From the NCBI GenBank assembly GCA_945874145.1, contig CAMCFN010000024.1, positions 1-52,559 of the forward strand: a DNA stretch of 52,559 nucleotides, in the 5' to 3' direction. The position numbers and the translations under genes were made by a program. This stretch comes from Akkermansia muciniphila. Its GTDB lineage: Bacteria; Verrucomicrobiota; Verrucomicrobiia; Limisphaerales; SXTU01. Below, piece by piece: positions 8,395 to 19,071 of the stretch. Within the stretch, counting starts at the first letter, position 1, and the number at the start of each line of letters is the position of its first letter. The notes under the pieces are model-generated. The model did no database searches. It saw only the letters and a program-made list of their open reading frames with translations, and was not told the DNA's origin.

Positions 8395-9213
8395 ATGGCC
8401 ATCCCCTCCGTCAAGCTCACCCAAGGCATCCACGTCCTGCACCTGTTCTTCCGCGTTGATCGTGTCCGCTGGGCCGCATTGCCCGCTGGCGAGTCCGCCG
8501 CCGCCCGTGACCGCCTCGACGCCATCGCCACGAAGTTCGCTGGCCCGGCCGCACCACGCGTGGCGACCTACGCGGGCGTCGGCGGCAAGGCGGATATAGG
8601 CTTCATGATTTACGCCGCCGAATTGCAGGACTTGAGCGCGATGCAGCGTGAGGTGGAACTGGCCTTCCCTGCCGGCGCGTTGCAGCCGGTTTACTCCTAT
8701 CTCAGCGTCACCGAGCTGCCGGAATACGTCACCACCGACGACGACTTGAAGCGGATGATCCAGCACGGCGAACGCAAGCTCCAACCCGGCACGCCGGAGT
8801 TCGACGAGGCCTTCGCGGCCGCCAAGCAGCGCAACGACGAATACAAGCACTACCGCTTGAATCCCGAGATGCAGGACTGGGAGATCATGTGCTTCTACGG
8901 CATGACCAAGAAGCGCGACCTCGCCGACAACTGGTATATGCTCGACTTCGACGCGCGCAAAAAGCTCATGGGCAGCCACGCGAAGACCGGGCGCAAGTTC
9001 GCCGGGCGCATCTCCCAGCTCATCACCGGCTCCACCGGCCTCGACGAGTATGAATGGGGCGTGACGCTCATCGCGCACAACCTGGATGCCGTTAAGGAAA
9101 TCATCTACGAAATGCGCTTCGACGAGGTGAGCGCCCGCTTCGGCGAGTTCGGCCCCTTCTACATCAACCTGCGGCTCCAGCCAGCGGACTTGTGGGAACA
9201 CTTGCGGTTGTGA
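8395..9213 (+). CDS. hemQ: Coproheme decarboxylase (chlorite-dismutase family)
   Basis: A 272-residue member of the HemQ branch of the chlorite dismutase family, which turns coproheme into heme b using peroxide in the coproporphyrin-dependent pathway. The C-terminal half carries the signature: WEIMCFYGMTKKR with Tyr168 at the position of the catalytic radical Tyr, NWYMLDFDARKKLMGSH with His195 as likely proximal heme ligand, GRKFAGRI, GLDEYEWGVTL and EMRFDEVSARFGEFG. The chlorite-dismutase distal Arg motif is not evident, which fits HemQ rather than a true dismutase. It overlaps the next gene, hemW, by one base (TGATG). Confidence 0.92.
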   Translation: MAIPSVKLTQGIHVLHLFFRVDRVRWAALPAGESAAARDRLDAIATKFAGPAAPRVATYAGVGGKADIGFMIYAAELQDLSAMQREVELAFPAGALQPVYSYLSVTELPEYVTTDDDLKRMIQHGERKLQPGTPEFDEAFAAAKQRNDEYKHYRLNPEMQDWEIMCFYGMTKKRDLADNWYMLDFDARKKLMGSHAKTGRKFAGRISQLITGSTGLDEYEWGVTLIAHNLDAVKEIIYEMRFDEVSARFGEFGPFYINLRLQPADLWEHLRL

Positions 9214-10532
9214 TGGCTGAATCGTTCAACCCTCAACACGCAACGCTCAACGTTCAAAGTGCCGCCGCTCCGAACGCCGGTCTGAGTTTAGCGTTGGACG
9301 TTGGACGTTTGGCGTTGAACGTTTCCCCCGTTTTCTCGCTCTATCTGCACGTCCCGTTCTGCGCGCACAAGTGCGAGTATTGCGCTTTCTACTCCGCCGT
9401 GCCGAAGGAGGACTTGGTCAGCCGCTACGTCAGCGCGCTGGTGCGGGAGTTGGAGTTAGTCGCGCCTGATTTGAAGCCGCGCACGGTGTTCTTCGGGGGC
9501 GGCACGCCGTCGCTGCTGAACCTCAAGCAGTGGGAGCAAATCCTGAAAGCGTTCGAGCGGCTCGGTCTGCTCGGCGCGGAGGAGTGGACCGTTGAGTGCA
9601 ACCCCGCCACTGTCTCTGCGGACAAGGCCAAGCTGCTCCGTGACTATGGCGTGAACCGCATCTCGATGGGCGTGCAGTCGCTGGATGAGCGATTGCTGGA
9701 ACGGCTCGGTCGCATCCACAGCCGCGAGCAGGTTTTCAAATCCTTCGACACGCTGCGCGCCGCCGGCTTTGCAAACATCAACGTGGACCTCATGTTCGCC
9801 ATCCCCACGCAGACGATGGACCACTGGCGCGCCACGCTCCGCGACGCCCTCGCGCTCGGCAGCGAGCATCTCTCCTGCTACGAGGTGATCTACGAAGATG
9901 ACACGCCGCTGTTTCATCAACTCCAGGCCGGCGAATTCGACGTGGACGAGGAGCTGACCGAGGCGATGTATGAAGAACTCGTCGCGACGGTTGAGTCGAA
10001 CGGCTTCCGCCAATACGAAGTGGCGAACTTCGCGAGAGACGCTCGTGCCTGCGACTTGCAGTCGCCGTTCGGTCCGGCGACGAACGCGCCGAACGGCGGT
10101 TGCAAACCGCCGACACTCGCCTGCCGCCACAACGTGAACTACTGGCGCGGTGGCCAATACCACGCGCTTGGTCCCAGCGCCGCCGGTTACGTGCGCGGCG
10201 TGCGGACGAAAAACTGGTCGAACACCCAGCTCTACTGCGAGCAACTCGAAAAAGGCGTCCGTGCCATCGAGTCGCGCGAGGAGCTTCCGCCGCTCGCCCG
10301 TGCCGGCGAGATTGCCGCCTTCGGCCTGCGCATGAACGTCGGCTGGGGGTTCGCCGAGTTTCGCGGCATCACCGGCTTCGACCTCGGCGAACACTGGTCG
10401 GCAGAGATGGATCAGCTGGTCGCCGAGGGCTTCGCCCGTCGCGATGCAGGACGCTTCGCACTCACCGCGCGCGGCCTGCGCTTCGCCGACCACGCAGCGC
10501 AAATGTTCCTGCTGCCCCACGCTGCTGAATAG
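9213..10532 (+). CDS. hemW: Heme chaperone HemW, radical SAM (coproporphyrinogen-oxidase-like)
   Basis: About 439 residues. Radical SAM cluster cysteines are Cys50, Cys54 and Cys57 in CAHKCEYCAFY, followed by FFGGGTPS, GVNRISMGVQS and the HemW C-terminal region with CRHNVNYWRGG. HemW relatives bind heme and may deliver it to respiratory enzymes. The start overlaps hemQ (TGATG at 9211-9215), suggesting coupled translation. Two oddities: residues about 5-36 are translated heptamer repeats, so the original start may be the TTG at 9315, just before the FSLYLHVPFC strand; and about 30 residues before CRHN come from an inserted hairpin repeat (10045-10116) that keeps the frame. Confidence 0.93.
   Translation: MAESFNPQHATLNVQSAAAPNAGLSLALDVGRLALNVSPVFSLYLHVPFCAHKCEYCAFYSAVPKEDLVSRYVSALVRELELVAPDLKPRTVFFGGGTPSLLNLKQWEQILKAFERLGLLGAEEWTVECNPATVSADKAKLLRDYGVNRISMGVQSLDERLLERLGRIHSREQVFKSFDTLRAAGFANINVDLMFAIPTQTMDHWRATLRDALALGSEHLSCYEVIYEDDTPLFHQLQAGEFDVDEELTEAMYEELVATVESNGFRQYEVANFARDARACDLQSPFGPATNAPNGGCKPPTLACRHNVNYWRGGQYHALGPSAAGYVRGVRTKNWSNTQLYCEQLEKGVRAIESREELPPLARAGEIAAFGLRMNVGWGFAEFRGITGFDLGEHWSAEMDQLVAEGFARRDAGRFALTARGLRFADHAAQMFLLPHAAE
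9225..9323. repeat. Heptamer-like repeats at the start of hemW, in inverted arrangement
   Basis: The left part (9225-9259) repeats TCAAC-type words (CTCAACACG, CAACGCTCAACG). The right part (9289-9323) repeats the complementary words (GCGTTGGACGTTGGACGTT, then GGCGTTGAACG). The period is about 7-8 nt and the two parts could fold on each other. The whole block is in frame with hemW and codes for its odd N-terminal extension. Confidence 0.6.
10045..10116. repeat. Paired-hairpin element inserted in frame in hemW
   Basis: Two hairpins in about 72 bp. The left one is GCGACT-TGC-AGTCGC (10051-10065); the right one is CGGCGGTT-GCA-AACCGCCG (10094-10112). The outer ends GTGCCTGCG and CGCCGACAC are near-complements. 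The same architecture appears at 20314-20384 and, as a left half, at 19072-19096. In hemW it codes for DLQSP and NGGCKPP between the family motifs YEVANFA and CRHNVNYW, where relatives have only a short loop. Confidence 0.8.
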
Positions 10533-10655
10533 CCCCCCACCCCCTCGCGTCGGCAACAGGTCCGCAGAATTTTCGTTGGCTCAAAAGCTGTTTGCGGAAA
10601 CACTGTGGAAGATTCCCAACGCCTAACGGCGTAACTGCGAAAGGCTCAAACAAAA

Positions 10656-11684
<1,029 letters not shown>

Positions 11685-11755
11685 AAAGTCGAAGGTCGAA
11701 TGACGAATCTCGGGCCTGACCGCCGCCACGTTCGCCCCATTCCGCATTCCCACTG

Positions 11756-12661
11756 ATGGACGCCGCCACCCTCGCCACGCTGCTCGATCCCGTCGCGATC
11801 TCCCGCGCCGAGACGCTTGGGATGCACGCGCGCTACCTCGTCGAGGGTTACATGGCCGGCGAGCACAAGTCGCCTTACCATGGCTTTGCCATCGAGTTCG
11901 CCCAGCACCGGGAATACGCGCCCGGCGACGACCTTCGTTATCTCGACTGGAAGGTGCTTGGCCGCACCGACCGCTACTACATCAAGCAGTTCGAGCAGGA
12001 GACCAACTACGTCGCGCACATCCTCCTCGACGGCTCGGAGTCCATGAAATACGGCTCCCGCGGCTACACCAAGTTTGCCTACGGCAAGATGCTCGCCGCC
12101 TGCCTGAGCTACCTCATCCTCCATCAGCGCGACGCCGTGGCACTGGACATTTTTGACAACGAGACGCGCGACTACGTCCCGCGCAGCAACAGCCACGCAA
12201 TGATTCACAAGGTGCTCGCCACGCTGGCCGCGTTTGAACCGGCCCGCCAGACGAACATCGCCGCCATTCTCCACGACATGGCCCGGCAAATCCGCCGCCG
12301 GGGCATCGTGGTCATCATCAGCGACCTGTTCGACGACGAAGAAAAGATCCTCGAAGGCATCCAGCACCTGCGCTTCGGCGGCAGCGAGGTCGTCGTCTTC
12401 CAACTGCTCGACCCGGCGGAAATCGAGTTCAAGTTCACTGGCCTGATCGAGTTTGTCGGTCTGGAGGCCATTCCGAACATCCTGACCCGCCCGCAGGAAA
12501 TCCGCGCCAGCTACCAAGCCGAGCTGGAGCGTTTCCGTGCCACGCTGCGGGAAGGCTGCGAAAAGAATCATGTCCATTTCGTGCCAGTGAACACGGCGCA
12601 GCCGCTGCATGAAGTGCTGTCCGGCTATCTGGCCTTCCGGATGAAGACCTCAGTCAAATGA
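11756..12661 (+). CDS. DUF58 domain protein (vWA-like)
   Basis: A 301-residue DUF58 protein, the usual partner of MoxR ATPases. The family core is clear: GEHKSPYHGFAIEFAQHREY, DDLRYLDWKVLGRTDRYYIK and then HILLDGSESM, where DGSES forms a MIDAS-like metal site at about residue 92. A second strand with VVIISDLFDDEE fits the vWA fold. No membrane segment is seen, so it should be cytoplasmic. The 71-bp gap after the MoxR gene has short repeats (TCGAAGGTCGAAT and CATTCCGCATTCC), and the stop overlaps the next start (ATGA at 12658-12661), so translation is probably coupled. Confidence 0.92.
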   Translation: MDAATLATLLDPVAISRAETLGMHARYLVEGYMAGEHKSPYHGFAIEFAQHREYAPGDDLRYLDWKVLGRTDRYYIKQFEQETNYVAHILLDGSESMKYGSRGYTKFAYGKMLAACLSYLILHQRDAVALDIFDNETRDYVPRSNSHAMIHKVLATLAAFEPARQTNIAAILHDMARQIRRRGIVVIISDLFDDEEKILEGIQHLRFGGSEVVVFQLLDPAEIEFKFTGLIEFVGLEAIPNILTRPQEIRASYQAELERFRATLREGCEKNHVHFVPVNTAQPLHEVLSGYLAFRMKTSVK

Positions 12662-14901
12662 GCTTCCTCAATCCATTTCTGCTCTTTGGCGCGGGGGCCG
12701 TGGCGGTCCCGATTGTCATCCACCTGCTCAACCGTCGCCGCTTCCAGCGCGTCGTGTGGGCGGCGATGCGCTTCGTCAAGGTTTCCACGGAGAAGAACCA
12801 GCGGCGCATGCTCATCGAGGACATGATTCTCCTCGCCCTGCGCTGCCTCATGCTGCTGCTGCTCGCGCTCGCCCTGGCCCGTCCCGCTTTGCGCTCCAGC
12901 AATCACGACCTCTTTGGCCAGTCAAAGGTCTCGGCGGTCGTCATCCTCGACAACTCCGCGAGCATGGGCGTTTCCGACGGCGTGCAAACCCGCTTCGACA
13001 AGGCCCGCAAGGTAGCCGAACAGGCCGTGGACGCCCTGCCCTCCGGCTCCGCCACCGCCGTCATCCTTGCCTCCGATGTCGCCAAGGAGGTCATCAAGGA
13101 GCCGACGCACGATCTAAACCTCGCCCGCAAGACGGTCCGTGAAGCCCCGCTCTCAGACCGCCCCAGCGATCTCTTCCCCGCCATCGAAAAGGCCATGGAG
13201 ACACTCAAGGGCCGCTCCGCCATCCGGAAGGAAATCTACCTCATAACCGACGGCCAGGCCTCGGGCTGGCGGCAGTTGAGCGATATCCAGAAGGCGCTTC
13301 AGAAAGCCAAGCAGGCCAGTGGCGAGCAACAGGTTACCGCCTACCTGGTGCTGGTCGGCGAGGCAGAAGAGCGCAATCTGGCCGTCAACAACCTCGTCCT
13401 CGTCAGCGGCCTCTCACCGGTCAACCGGCCGCTGCGCTTCGAGGCCCAGGTCATGAACTACGGCAAACAGGAGGCCAAGGATGTCCGTGTCTCCCTTGCC
13501 ATCGACGGCGCTTCCGCTGATGAAATCACCATTCCCAGCATCCCACCCGGTGGCGCGCGCAGCGTGGCCTTGTTTGCGAAGTTCCGCGCGGAAGGCTGGC
13601 ATTCCGTCACTGCCCGCATCCCGGCGGACCGCTTCCCCGGAGACGATCAGCGAACGCTCGCCGTCCGCGCCATCCGCGAGATTCGGGTATTGATGGTGGA
13701 TGGCGACCCCGGCACCGAGCCGCGCGAGGCGGAAACCTTCTTCCTAGGCCACGCGCTCGTGCCCGTCTCGGCCGAGGAGTCCGAGCAATACTTCGTCAAA
13801 ACCACCACGCTCGCCCCGGCGGATCTGGGCGGGGTGCGGTTTGATGACTTCGACGCGGTGGTGCTGGCCAACGTGCCGGACTTCTCCAACGACACGGCCG
13901 GTGCGCTGGAAAACTTTGTGCGACGCGGCGGCGGCCTGCTGGTGTTCCCCGGCGGCAAGGTGAACGCTGCCTTCTACAACTCCCAGCTCGCCAACGCCCG
14001 CAAACTCCTGCCCGCCACGCTCGGCGAACCGCGCGGCGATGCCGGACAGGACGAGAAATACCTGACCTTCCAATCCAAGGGCTACGATCACCCCATCGTC
14101 TCGCTGTGGAATGACAACGCGTCGGGCACGCTCGCCACCGCACGTTTCTTCCGCACCCTCGACCTCACCCTGATGCCCGCCCCGCCGGCGGCGGCGGAAG
14201 CAGAGAAGTCTGGCAAAAAGGAAGCTGCCAAAACTCCGGCGGCTGAGGCAGGTGCCTCCATTGGATCGCCCAAGGCGATTTTGCGCTACTCGGATGGTTC
14301 CGTGGCCATGGCGGAACGCGCCTTCGGCCTCGGCCGCGTCGTGTTGTTCGCGAGCACGGCGGACACCGCCTGGACAGATTTGGCCGTGCGCCCCGCGTTC
14401 GTTCCCCTGCTCCACCGAACGCTTGGCACACTCGTCCAGCGCAGCGACGATGGTTCCAACCTGCGCGTCGGGCAGCATTTCGCGCGCCGCCTGACTCAGG
14501 ATCTGTTGAACAAGGAAGCCGTGGTCATGGCCCCGGGAGCCGCCGCAGGCACTCGCGACCTGCGCCGCATTGAACTGGTCAACGGCGCACCGCTGCTCTC
14601 CTACGATGCCACCGACCGCGCCGGCCTCTACGAAGTCTCGGTGGCGGACCCGCCCACCGTGATCAAGTTCGCCACGCAACCCGACCCCTCGGAGTCCAAC
14701 CTGTCGGAGCTGCCTCCTGACGAGGTGAAAGCCCTTGGACAAGTTGCGGTTGTCGAACGCTGGAGCCCGATGCTCCAACTCCGTGAACTGGTAGAGAAAG
14801 CCCGGGTGGGCGCGGAATACTGGCTGCCCATCCTAATACTGGTGCTCTTGTGCGCCGCCCTGGAAACCTTCCTGGCGCAATACTTCAGCCGGGCGAAATG
14901 A
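12658..14901 (+). CDS. BatA-type membrane protein with vWA and glutamine-amidotransferase-like domains
   Basis: A 747-residue membrane protein. The N-terminus is an aerotolerance regulator (BatA) domain: a first membrane segment (FLLFGAGAVAVPIVIHLL), the typical HLLNRRRF turn and a second segment with LLLLALALARPAL. A vWA domain follows, with VVILDNSASMG (MIDAS) at about residues 95-105 and LITDGQASGW later. The middle has Ig-like and amidotransferase-like regions without an obvious catalytic Cys. The last 30 residues hold another membrane segment (LPILILVLLCAALETF). The large central part should be periplasmic. It overlaps DUF58 by 4 bp and is followed 4 bp later by a second vWA protein. Confidence 0.9.
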   Translation: MSFLNPFLLFGAGAVAVPIVIHLLNRRRFQRVVWAAMRFVKVSTEKNQRRMLIEDMILLALRCLMLLLLALALARPALRSSNHDLFGQSKVSAVVILDNSASMGVSDGVQTRFDKARKVAEQAVDALPSGSATAVILASDVAKEVIKEPTHDLNLARKTVREAPLSDRPSDLFPAIEKAMETLKGRSAIRKEIYLITDGQASGWRQLSDIQKALQKAKQASGEQQVTAYLVLVGEAEERNLAVNNLVLVSGLSPVNRPLRFEAQVMNYGKQEAKDVRVSLAIDGASADEITIPSIPPGGARSVALFAKFRAEGWHSVTARIPADRFPGDDQRTLAVRAIREIRVLMVDGDPGTEPREAETFFLGHALVPVSAEESEQYFVKTTTLAPADLGGVRFDDFDAVVLANVPDFSNDTAGALENFVRRGGGLLVFPGGKVNAAFYNSQLANARKLLPATLGEPRGDAGQDEKYLTFQSKGYDHPIVSLWNDNASGTLATARFFRTLDLTLMPAPPAAAEAEKSGKKEAAKTPAAEAGASIGSPKAILRYSDGSVAMAERAFGLGRVVLFASTADTAWTDLAVRPAFVPLLHRTLGTLVQRSDDGSNLRVGQHFARRLTQDLLNKEAVVMAPGAAAGTRDLRRIELVNGAPLLSYDATDRAGLYEVSVADPPTVIKFATQPDPSESNLSELPPDEVKALGQVAVVERWSPMLQLRELVEKARVGAEYWLPILILVLLCAALETFLAQYFSRAK

Positions 14902-14905
14902 GGCC

Positions 14906-17377
14906 ATGACCGAATTGATTCTCAAACTCCTCGGCGCACGCGTCGAAGCCGCTGGCGACCTCGCCGGCGCGCGGCTCGCGTTCCAAGGCGGCTTGGGCGC
15001 GGGGTGGGTGATTCTGCTGGCCTTGGCGCTCGCCGCACTAGGCGTGTGGACTTACCGGCAATGGCCGCCCTCCACGACACCGGCCCGGCGTTACCTGCTG
15101 ACCGGGCTACGGGTGGCGTTCCTCGTCCTCCTTAGCTTCCTGCTGCTCCGCCCCGTGCTGTCCTTCACCGTCGAGGGCAGCGTGCGCCGGACGTTGCTCC
15201 TGCTCGTGGATGGTTCGGCCTCGATGCAAATCAAGGATCCCCGGGTGAACCCCGACGACCTCAAGCGCGCCGCGCTCGCCAAGGGCTTGATGGACCCGAC
15301 CAAGGGCCTCACCCAGCAACCCGCTCCCGCCCGTGCCCGCGAAGTCCAGAACCTCAACCGCCTCGACGTGCTCAAGGGCGCGCTCAAGAACGAGAAGCTC
15401 GATCTGCTGCCCCGCTTGGACTACGAGTTTGACCTCGTCCCGTTCAGCTTCGGCACCGATCTCAACGCCCTCCCGCGCGGCAAGACCGAGCTTACCGAAG
15501 GCGAAGGCGAGGCAAAGAAGGTCCGTCGCAAGGCCAAGATCGCGCAGTTCGACTGGGTGGACAAGCTGGAGGCCAACGCCATCACAACGCCGATCGGCGA
15601 TTCCCTCCGCAAGGCCGTCGAACTAAAGCGCGGCCAACCCCTGGCCGGCGTGGTCCTCCTCACCGACGGCGGCAACAACAGCGGGCTCTCCCCGCGCGAG
15701 CTGGCGGCGCAGCTCAAGCAGGACGGCGTCCCGCTTTACATCTACGGGCTGGGCATCACCAGCCCGCGGGACATCATCATGGCGAACCTCTTCGCGCCCG
15801 AGGTCTCCTTCGTGAAGGACGAGGTGATGGCCAACGTGCGCGTCCGTTCCCAGGGCCTCTCCGGAGAAAAGGCGAAGGTCGTTCTCAAGCTCGGCGACAC
15901 CAAGGTGGACGAACGGGAAATCACCTTCGGCCCCGATGGCGAGCAGGTCATCGCACTCCGCTTCACGCCCGACAAGACCGGTGACTTTGAACTCGAAGCC
16001 AGCATCGAGGCGCGCCCGGATGAGACCGTGAAGGACAACAACGCCCGCGTGCAGCACCTCCGGGTGATTGACTCGAAGATTCGCGTGCTGCTCGTCGAGC
16101 AGTCGCCCCGCTGGGACTTCCGTTACTTGCAGGCGATGTTCATGCGCGACCGGCGCGTCGATTTGAAGTGCGTCCTGTTTGAGGGCGCGCCGTCCATCGC
16201 CCGCGATGACAACTCGCCCTACCTCGACCGCTTCCCCGCAAACAAGGACGAGCTGTTCAAATACGACCTCATCGTCCTCGGCGACGTGGACCCGCGGCAG
16301 CTCACCCCGGAGCAGCAGCGCAACCTGAACGAGTTCGTGGCGCGCTTCGGCGGTTCCCTGCTGATGGTCGCGGGCAAGCGCTTCAGCCCTGGCGCCTGGC
16401 GCAACACCCCGATTGAGCAGTTGCTGCCGGTCGAGTTCGACGCCGTCAACACCGCCACGGCGACCGGCGATGGTTCGGCCGAAAAGCCCGTCAAGCTCGC
16501 GCTCACCACGCAGGGCCGCACCTCCACGATGCTCCGTCTCGCGGACAAGGAGGAGGAAAGCCTCGCCATGTGGAAGACCCTGCCGCCGATTTACTGGGTC
16601 GCCAAGGTGTCCCGCGCCAAGCCCGGTGCCGAGGTGCTGCTCGTGGACACCGACCCGCTGAAGGCCTCGCGCTTTGGTCCCATGCCCGTCGTCGCCGTGC
16701 AGCAATACGGTCTGGGGCAGGCCTTGTTCGTGGGCACGGACAACACCTGGCGCTGGCGCAAGAACGTGGGCGACGAGGTTTACACCACCTTCTGGGGCCA
16801 GATCGCCCAGCGCCTGGCCCTGCCGCACGTCACCGGCGGATCGCGGCGCACGCAGCTCACGCTGGACCGGCAGAACTTCGTCAGCGGCGAGCGGGTGAGT
16901 GTTTACGCCCGGCTGTATCGCGCGGGATTCGAGCCCGTGCAGGAAGCGGTCGTGAAGGGCAGCTACACCCTGCGCACCGGGGACGGAGGCGGGGCGACCG
17001 AAATTTCCCTGCGTCCGGTGCCGGACCAGCCCGGGGTCTATCGCGGCGAGTTCATCGCGCCCGCCGCAGGCAACTACAAGCTCGGCGTGGAGAGCGACGT
17101 CGACACGCGGGTGGACTTCAATGTCACCGCCCCGCGCTTTGAGCTGGGCGACACCGCCATGAACGAGTCGCTCCTGCGCGAGATGGCCGGCCTCAGTGGC
17201 GGCGAGTTCTTCCGCGAGGAAACCCTCTTCCAACTGCCGGACAAGATTCGCGCCAAGACCGAGCGCGTCCGCTCCCCGCTGGAAGTCGAGCTGTGGGCCA
17301 GCCCGCTTTACTTCCTGCTGCTGCTCGGAGTGGTCTCGACGGAGTGGGTGCTCCGCAAACTGTCGCACTTGAAATGA
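14906..17377 (+). CDS. Large vWA-domain membrane protein
   Basis: An 823-residue protein related in layout to its upstream neighbour. Two N-terminal membrane segments (GWVILLALALAALGVW and LRVAFLVLLSFLLLRPVL) lead into a vWA domain with LLLVDGSASMQIKD at about residues 97-110 and VVLLTDGGNNSGLS further on. Then come beta-rich and amidotransferase-like regions (LLVEQSPRWDFRYL, GGSLLMVAGKRFSPG), and a last membrane segment near the C-terminus (YFLLLLGVVSTEWVL). It probably forms a membrane complex with the other vWA proteins, powered by the MoxR ATPase; substrate unknown. Its stop overlaps the next start by ATGA. Confidence 0.88.
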   Translation: MTELILKLLGARVEAAGDLAGARLAFQGGLGAGWVILLALALAALGVWTYRQWPPSTTPARRYLLTGLRVAFLVLLSFLLLRPVLSFTVEGSVRRTLLLLVDGSASMQIKDPRVNPDDLKRAALAKGLMDPTKGLTQQPAPARAREVQNLNRLDVLKGALKNEKLDLLPRLDYEFDLVPFSFGTDLNALPRGKTELTEGEGEAKKVRRKAKIAQFDWVDKLEANAITTPIGDSLRKAVELKRGQPLAGVVLLTDGGNNSGLSPRELAAQLKQDGVPLYIYGLGITSPRDIIMANLFAPEVSFVKDEVMANVRVRSQGLSGEKAKVVLKLGDTKVDEREITFGPDGEQVIALRFTPDKTGDFELEASIEARPDETVKDNNARVQHLRVIDSKIRVLLVEQSPRWDFRYLQAMFMRDRRVDLKCVLFEGAPSIARDDNSPYLDRFPANKDELFKYDLIVLGDVDPRQLTPEQQRNLNEFVARFGGSLLMVAGKRFSPGAWRNTPIEQLLPVEFDAVNTATATGDGSAEKPVKLALTTQGRTSTMLRLADKEEESLAMWKTLPPIYWVAKVSRAKPGAEVLLVDTDPLKASRFGPMPVVAVQQYGLGQALFVGTDNTWRWRKNVGDEVYTTFWGQIAQRLALPHVTGGSRRTQLTLDRQNFVSGERVSVYARLYRAGFEPVQEAVVKGSYTLRTGDGGGATEISLRPVPDQPGVYRGEFIAPAAGNYKLGVESDVDTRVDFNVTAPRFELGDTAMNESLLREMAGLSGGEFFREETLFQLPDKIRAKTERVRSPLEVELWASPLYFLLLLGVVSTEWVLRKLSHLK

Positions 17378-19068
17378 CCGCCGCCCCGGAACAACGCCCC
17401 GCGTCCATTCCGCCGAGCCCTTTGCTCACGGGGAAGATCGCTGCCGTCCGCTCCAAGAACACCAGCGTGGCGGCGGGTTCCGGCGTGGCGATGCTCGTCG
17501 GCGGGCTGACGCTGGCGCTCGCAGCCGGCATGTTGCTGGACTGGTGGCTGGACTTTCCTTGGGCCGTCCGCTTCCTGCTCTTCCTCGGCTACCTCGCCGC
17601 CGCCGGACACATCATCTGGCACCACATTCTCATCCCCTGCCTCCGGCAGCCGGACGACGATGCCACCGCGTTGCTCGTCCAGCGGGGCATGCCGCAGTTT
17701 GGCAGCCGGCTGATTGCCGCCCTCCAGCTCACCCGCCCCGGCGCGCTGCAAGCTGGCGAGGCACCCGCCCTCGTCCGCGCCCTGGTGGCGGAAACCGAGC
17801 GCATCGCCGGGCCCATTGATTTCTGCCGGGTCATTTCCACCCGGGAGCTGCGCCGACTGGCTGGCTGGGCCGTGGTGATCGTCGGCATTGCCACCGTGCT
17901 GTTCTTCCGGGGCGAGGAAGTCAGCCGCGACCTGCTGCGCCGGGCCTTCTTGTCCAAGGAAATCGAAGTGCCGCGCAAGACCCGCATCGCCACCACCAGC
18001 GGCGACCTCCGGCTGGCGCGCGGCGACAATGCCAGCCTCTTCGCCCTAGCCAAGGGAGCCGTTCCCAATCAGGGCAAGCTGGTGCTCAAGTTCGCCTCCG
18101 GTCGCACTCAGGAATTCCTGCTCGACGGCAGCAAGACCAACGCGGCGCACTTCGCGCTCACGCTGGAAAACGCCCAGGATTCCTTCGACTACACCTTCCA
18201 CATCGGCGATGGCAAACGCTCCGCCCGCGTCGAGGTGGTGGACCGGCCCACCGTCGCCCGCATCGAGGCCACGCAGGTTTATCCGGAATACACCGGCCTT
18301 GGCACCGTGCGGCGTTCGCTGGGCGATCTGACCTTGCTCGTGGGCAGCAAGCTCAACGTAACCATCCAGGCCAATAAGGAGATTGCGCGCGGCGCGGTCC
18401 GGTTGAGCAGCTCCACCAACAGCTTGCCGCAAGACATCCCGCTCAAGGCCGCCGGCATTGGGGGGAAGGAATTCACCGTCACCCTGCCGATTTCAAGCGA
18501 AGCACTCACGGGCTTTGCCATCCTGCTGGAGGACAAGCATGGCTTTCGTTCCAAGGACGACGCGCTCTACCGGCTGGACGTGCTGCCTGACCGCGCGCCG
18601 GTCGTCCGCATCACCTATCCCGAGCGCAAGGAAGAGCTCATCACCCAGAAGGCCACCGTGCTTGTGGGCTTCGAGGCCGTGGATGACTTTGGCATCGCCC
18701 AGCTCTCGCTGCGTTACACCGTCGATGGCGGCGAGGAGAAAGCCGTTCAGCTCGTGCTCGAAGGCCCGGCCCAGCGCAGCCTGCGGCGGCGTTATGAGTG
18801 GAAGGTTGGCGCGCTCAATCCCCGCCCGCCGGAAGGCTCCATGCTTGAATACTGGATTGAGGCCCGCGACAACAACAACGTCACCGGCCCCGGCATCGGC
18901 ACCAGCGAACACTTCAGCGCGAAGGTCGTCAGCGACGCCGAGAAACGCGCCGACCTCCTCAACCGCGTCGGCGACAGCATCGGTGCCATCGGCGAGGCCG
19001 CCAACGACCAAGAGAAGCTCAACCAGCGGCTGGGCGACATTATTCAAGGCCGGCCTGAGCGGAAGTAG
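17374..19068 (+). CDS. DUF4175-like membrane protein of the MoxR/vWA cluster
   Basis: About 564 residues. Three hydrophobic segments lie in the first 190 residues (VAMLVGGLTLALAAGMLL, FLLFLGYLAAAGHIIW and WAVVIVGIATVLFF). A long beta-rich extracytoplasmic part with PTVARIEATQVYPEYTG follows, and the protein ends in a short helical tail. It fits the DUF4175-type proteins seen after vWA genes in Planctomycetes and Verrucomicrobia, but the family call is from memory of layout. The ATG at 17374 overlaps the upstream stop (ATGA), which is why it is chosen over an earlier in-frame start at 17293. Confidence 0.75.
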   Translation: MTAAPEQRPASIPPSPLLTGKIAAVRSKNTSVAAGSGVAMLVGGLTLALAAGMLLDWWLDFPWAVRFLLFLGYLAAAGHIIWHHILIPCLRQPDDDATALLVQRGMPQFGSRLIAALQLTRPGALQAGEAPALVRALVAETERIAGPIDFCRVISTRELRRLAGWAVVIVGIATVLFFRGEEVSRDLLRRAFLSKEIEVPRKTRIATTSGDLRLARGDNASLFALAKGAVPNQGKLVLKFASGRTQEFLLDGSKTNAAHFALTLENAQDSFDYTFHIGDGKRSARVEVVDRPTVARIEATQVYPEYTGLGTVRRSLGDLTLLVGSKLNVTIQANKEIARGAVRLSSSTNSLPQDIPLKAAGIGGKEFTVTLPISSEALTGFAILLEDKHGFRSKDDALYRLDVLPDRAPVVRITYPERKEELITQKATVLVGFEAVDDFGIAQLSLRYTVDGGEEKAVQLVLEGPAQRSLRRRYEWKVGALNPRPPEGSMLEYWIEARDNNNVTGPGIGTSEHFSAKVVSDAEKRADLLNRVGDSIGAIGEAANDQEKLNQRLGDIIQGRPERK

Positions 19069-19071
19069 CCC

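Noticed and set aside
8395..9213. Chlorite dismutase
   Set aside because: The catalytic Tyr and C-terminal motifs fit HemQ, and the gene is coupled to hemW; no chlorate-respiration genes are present.
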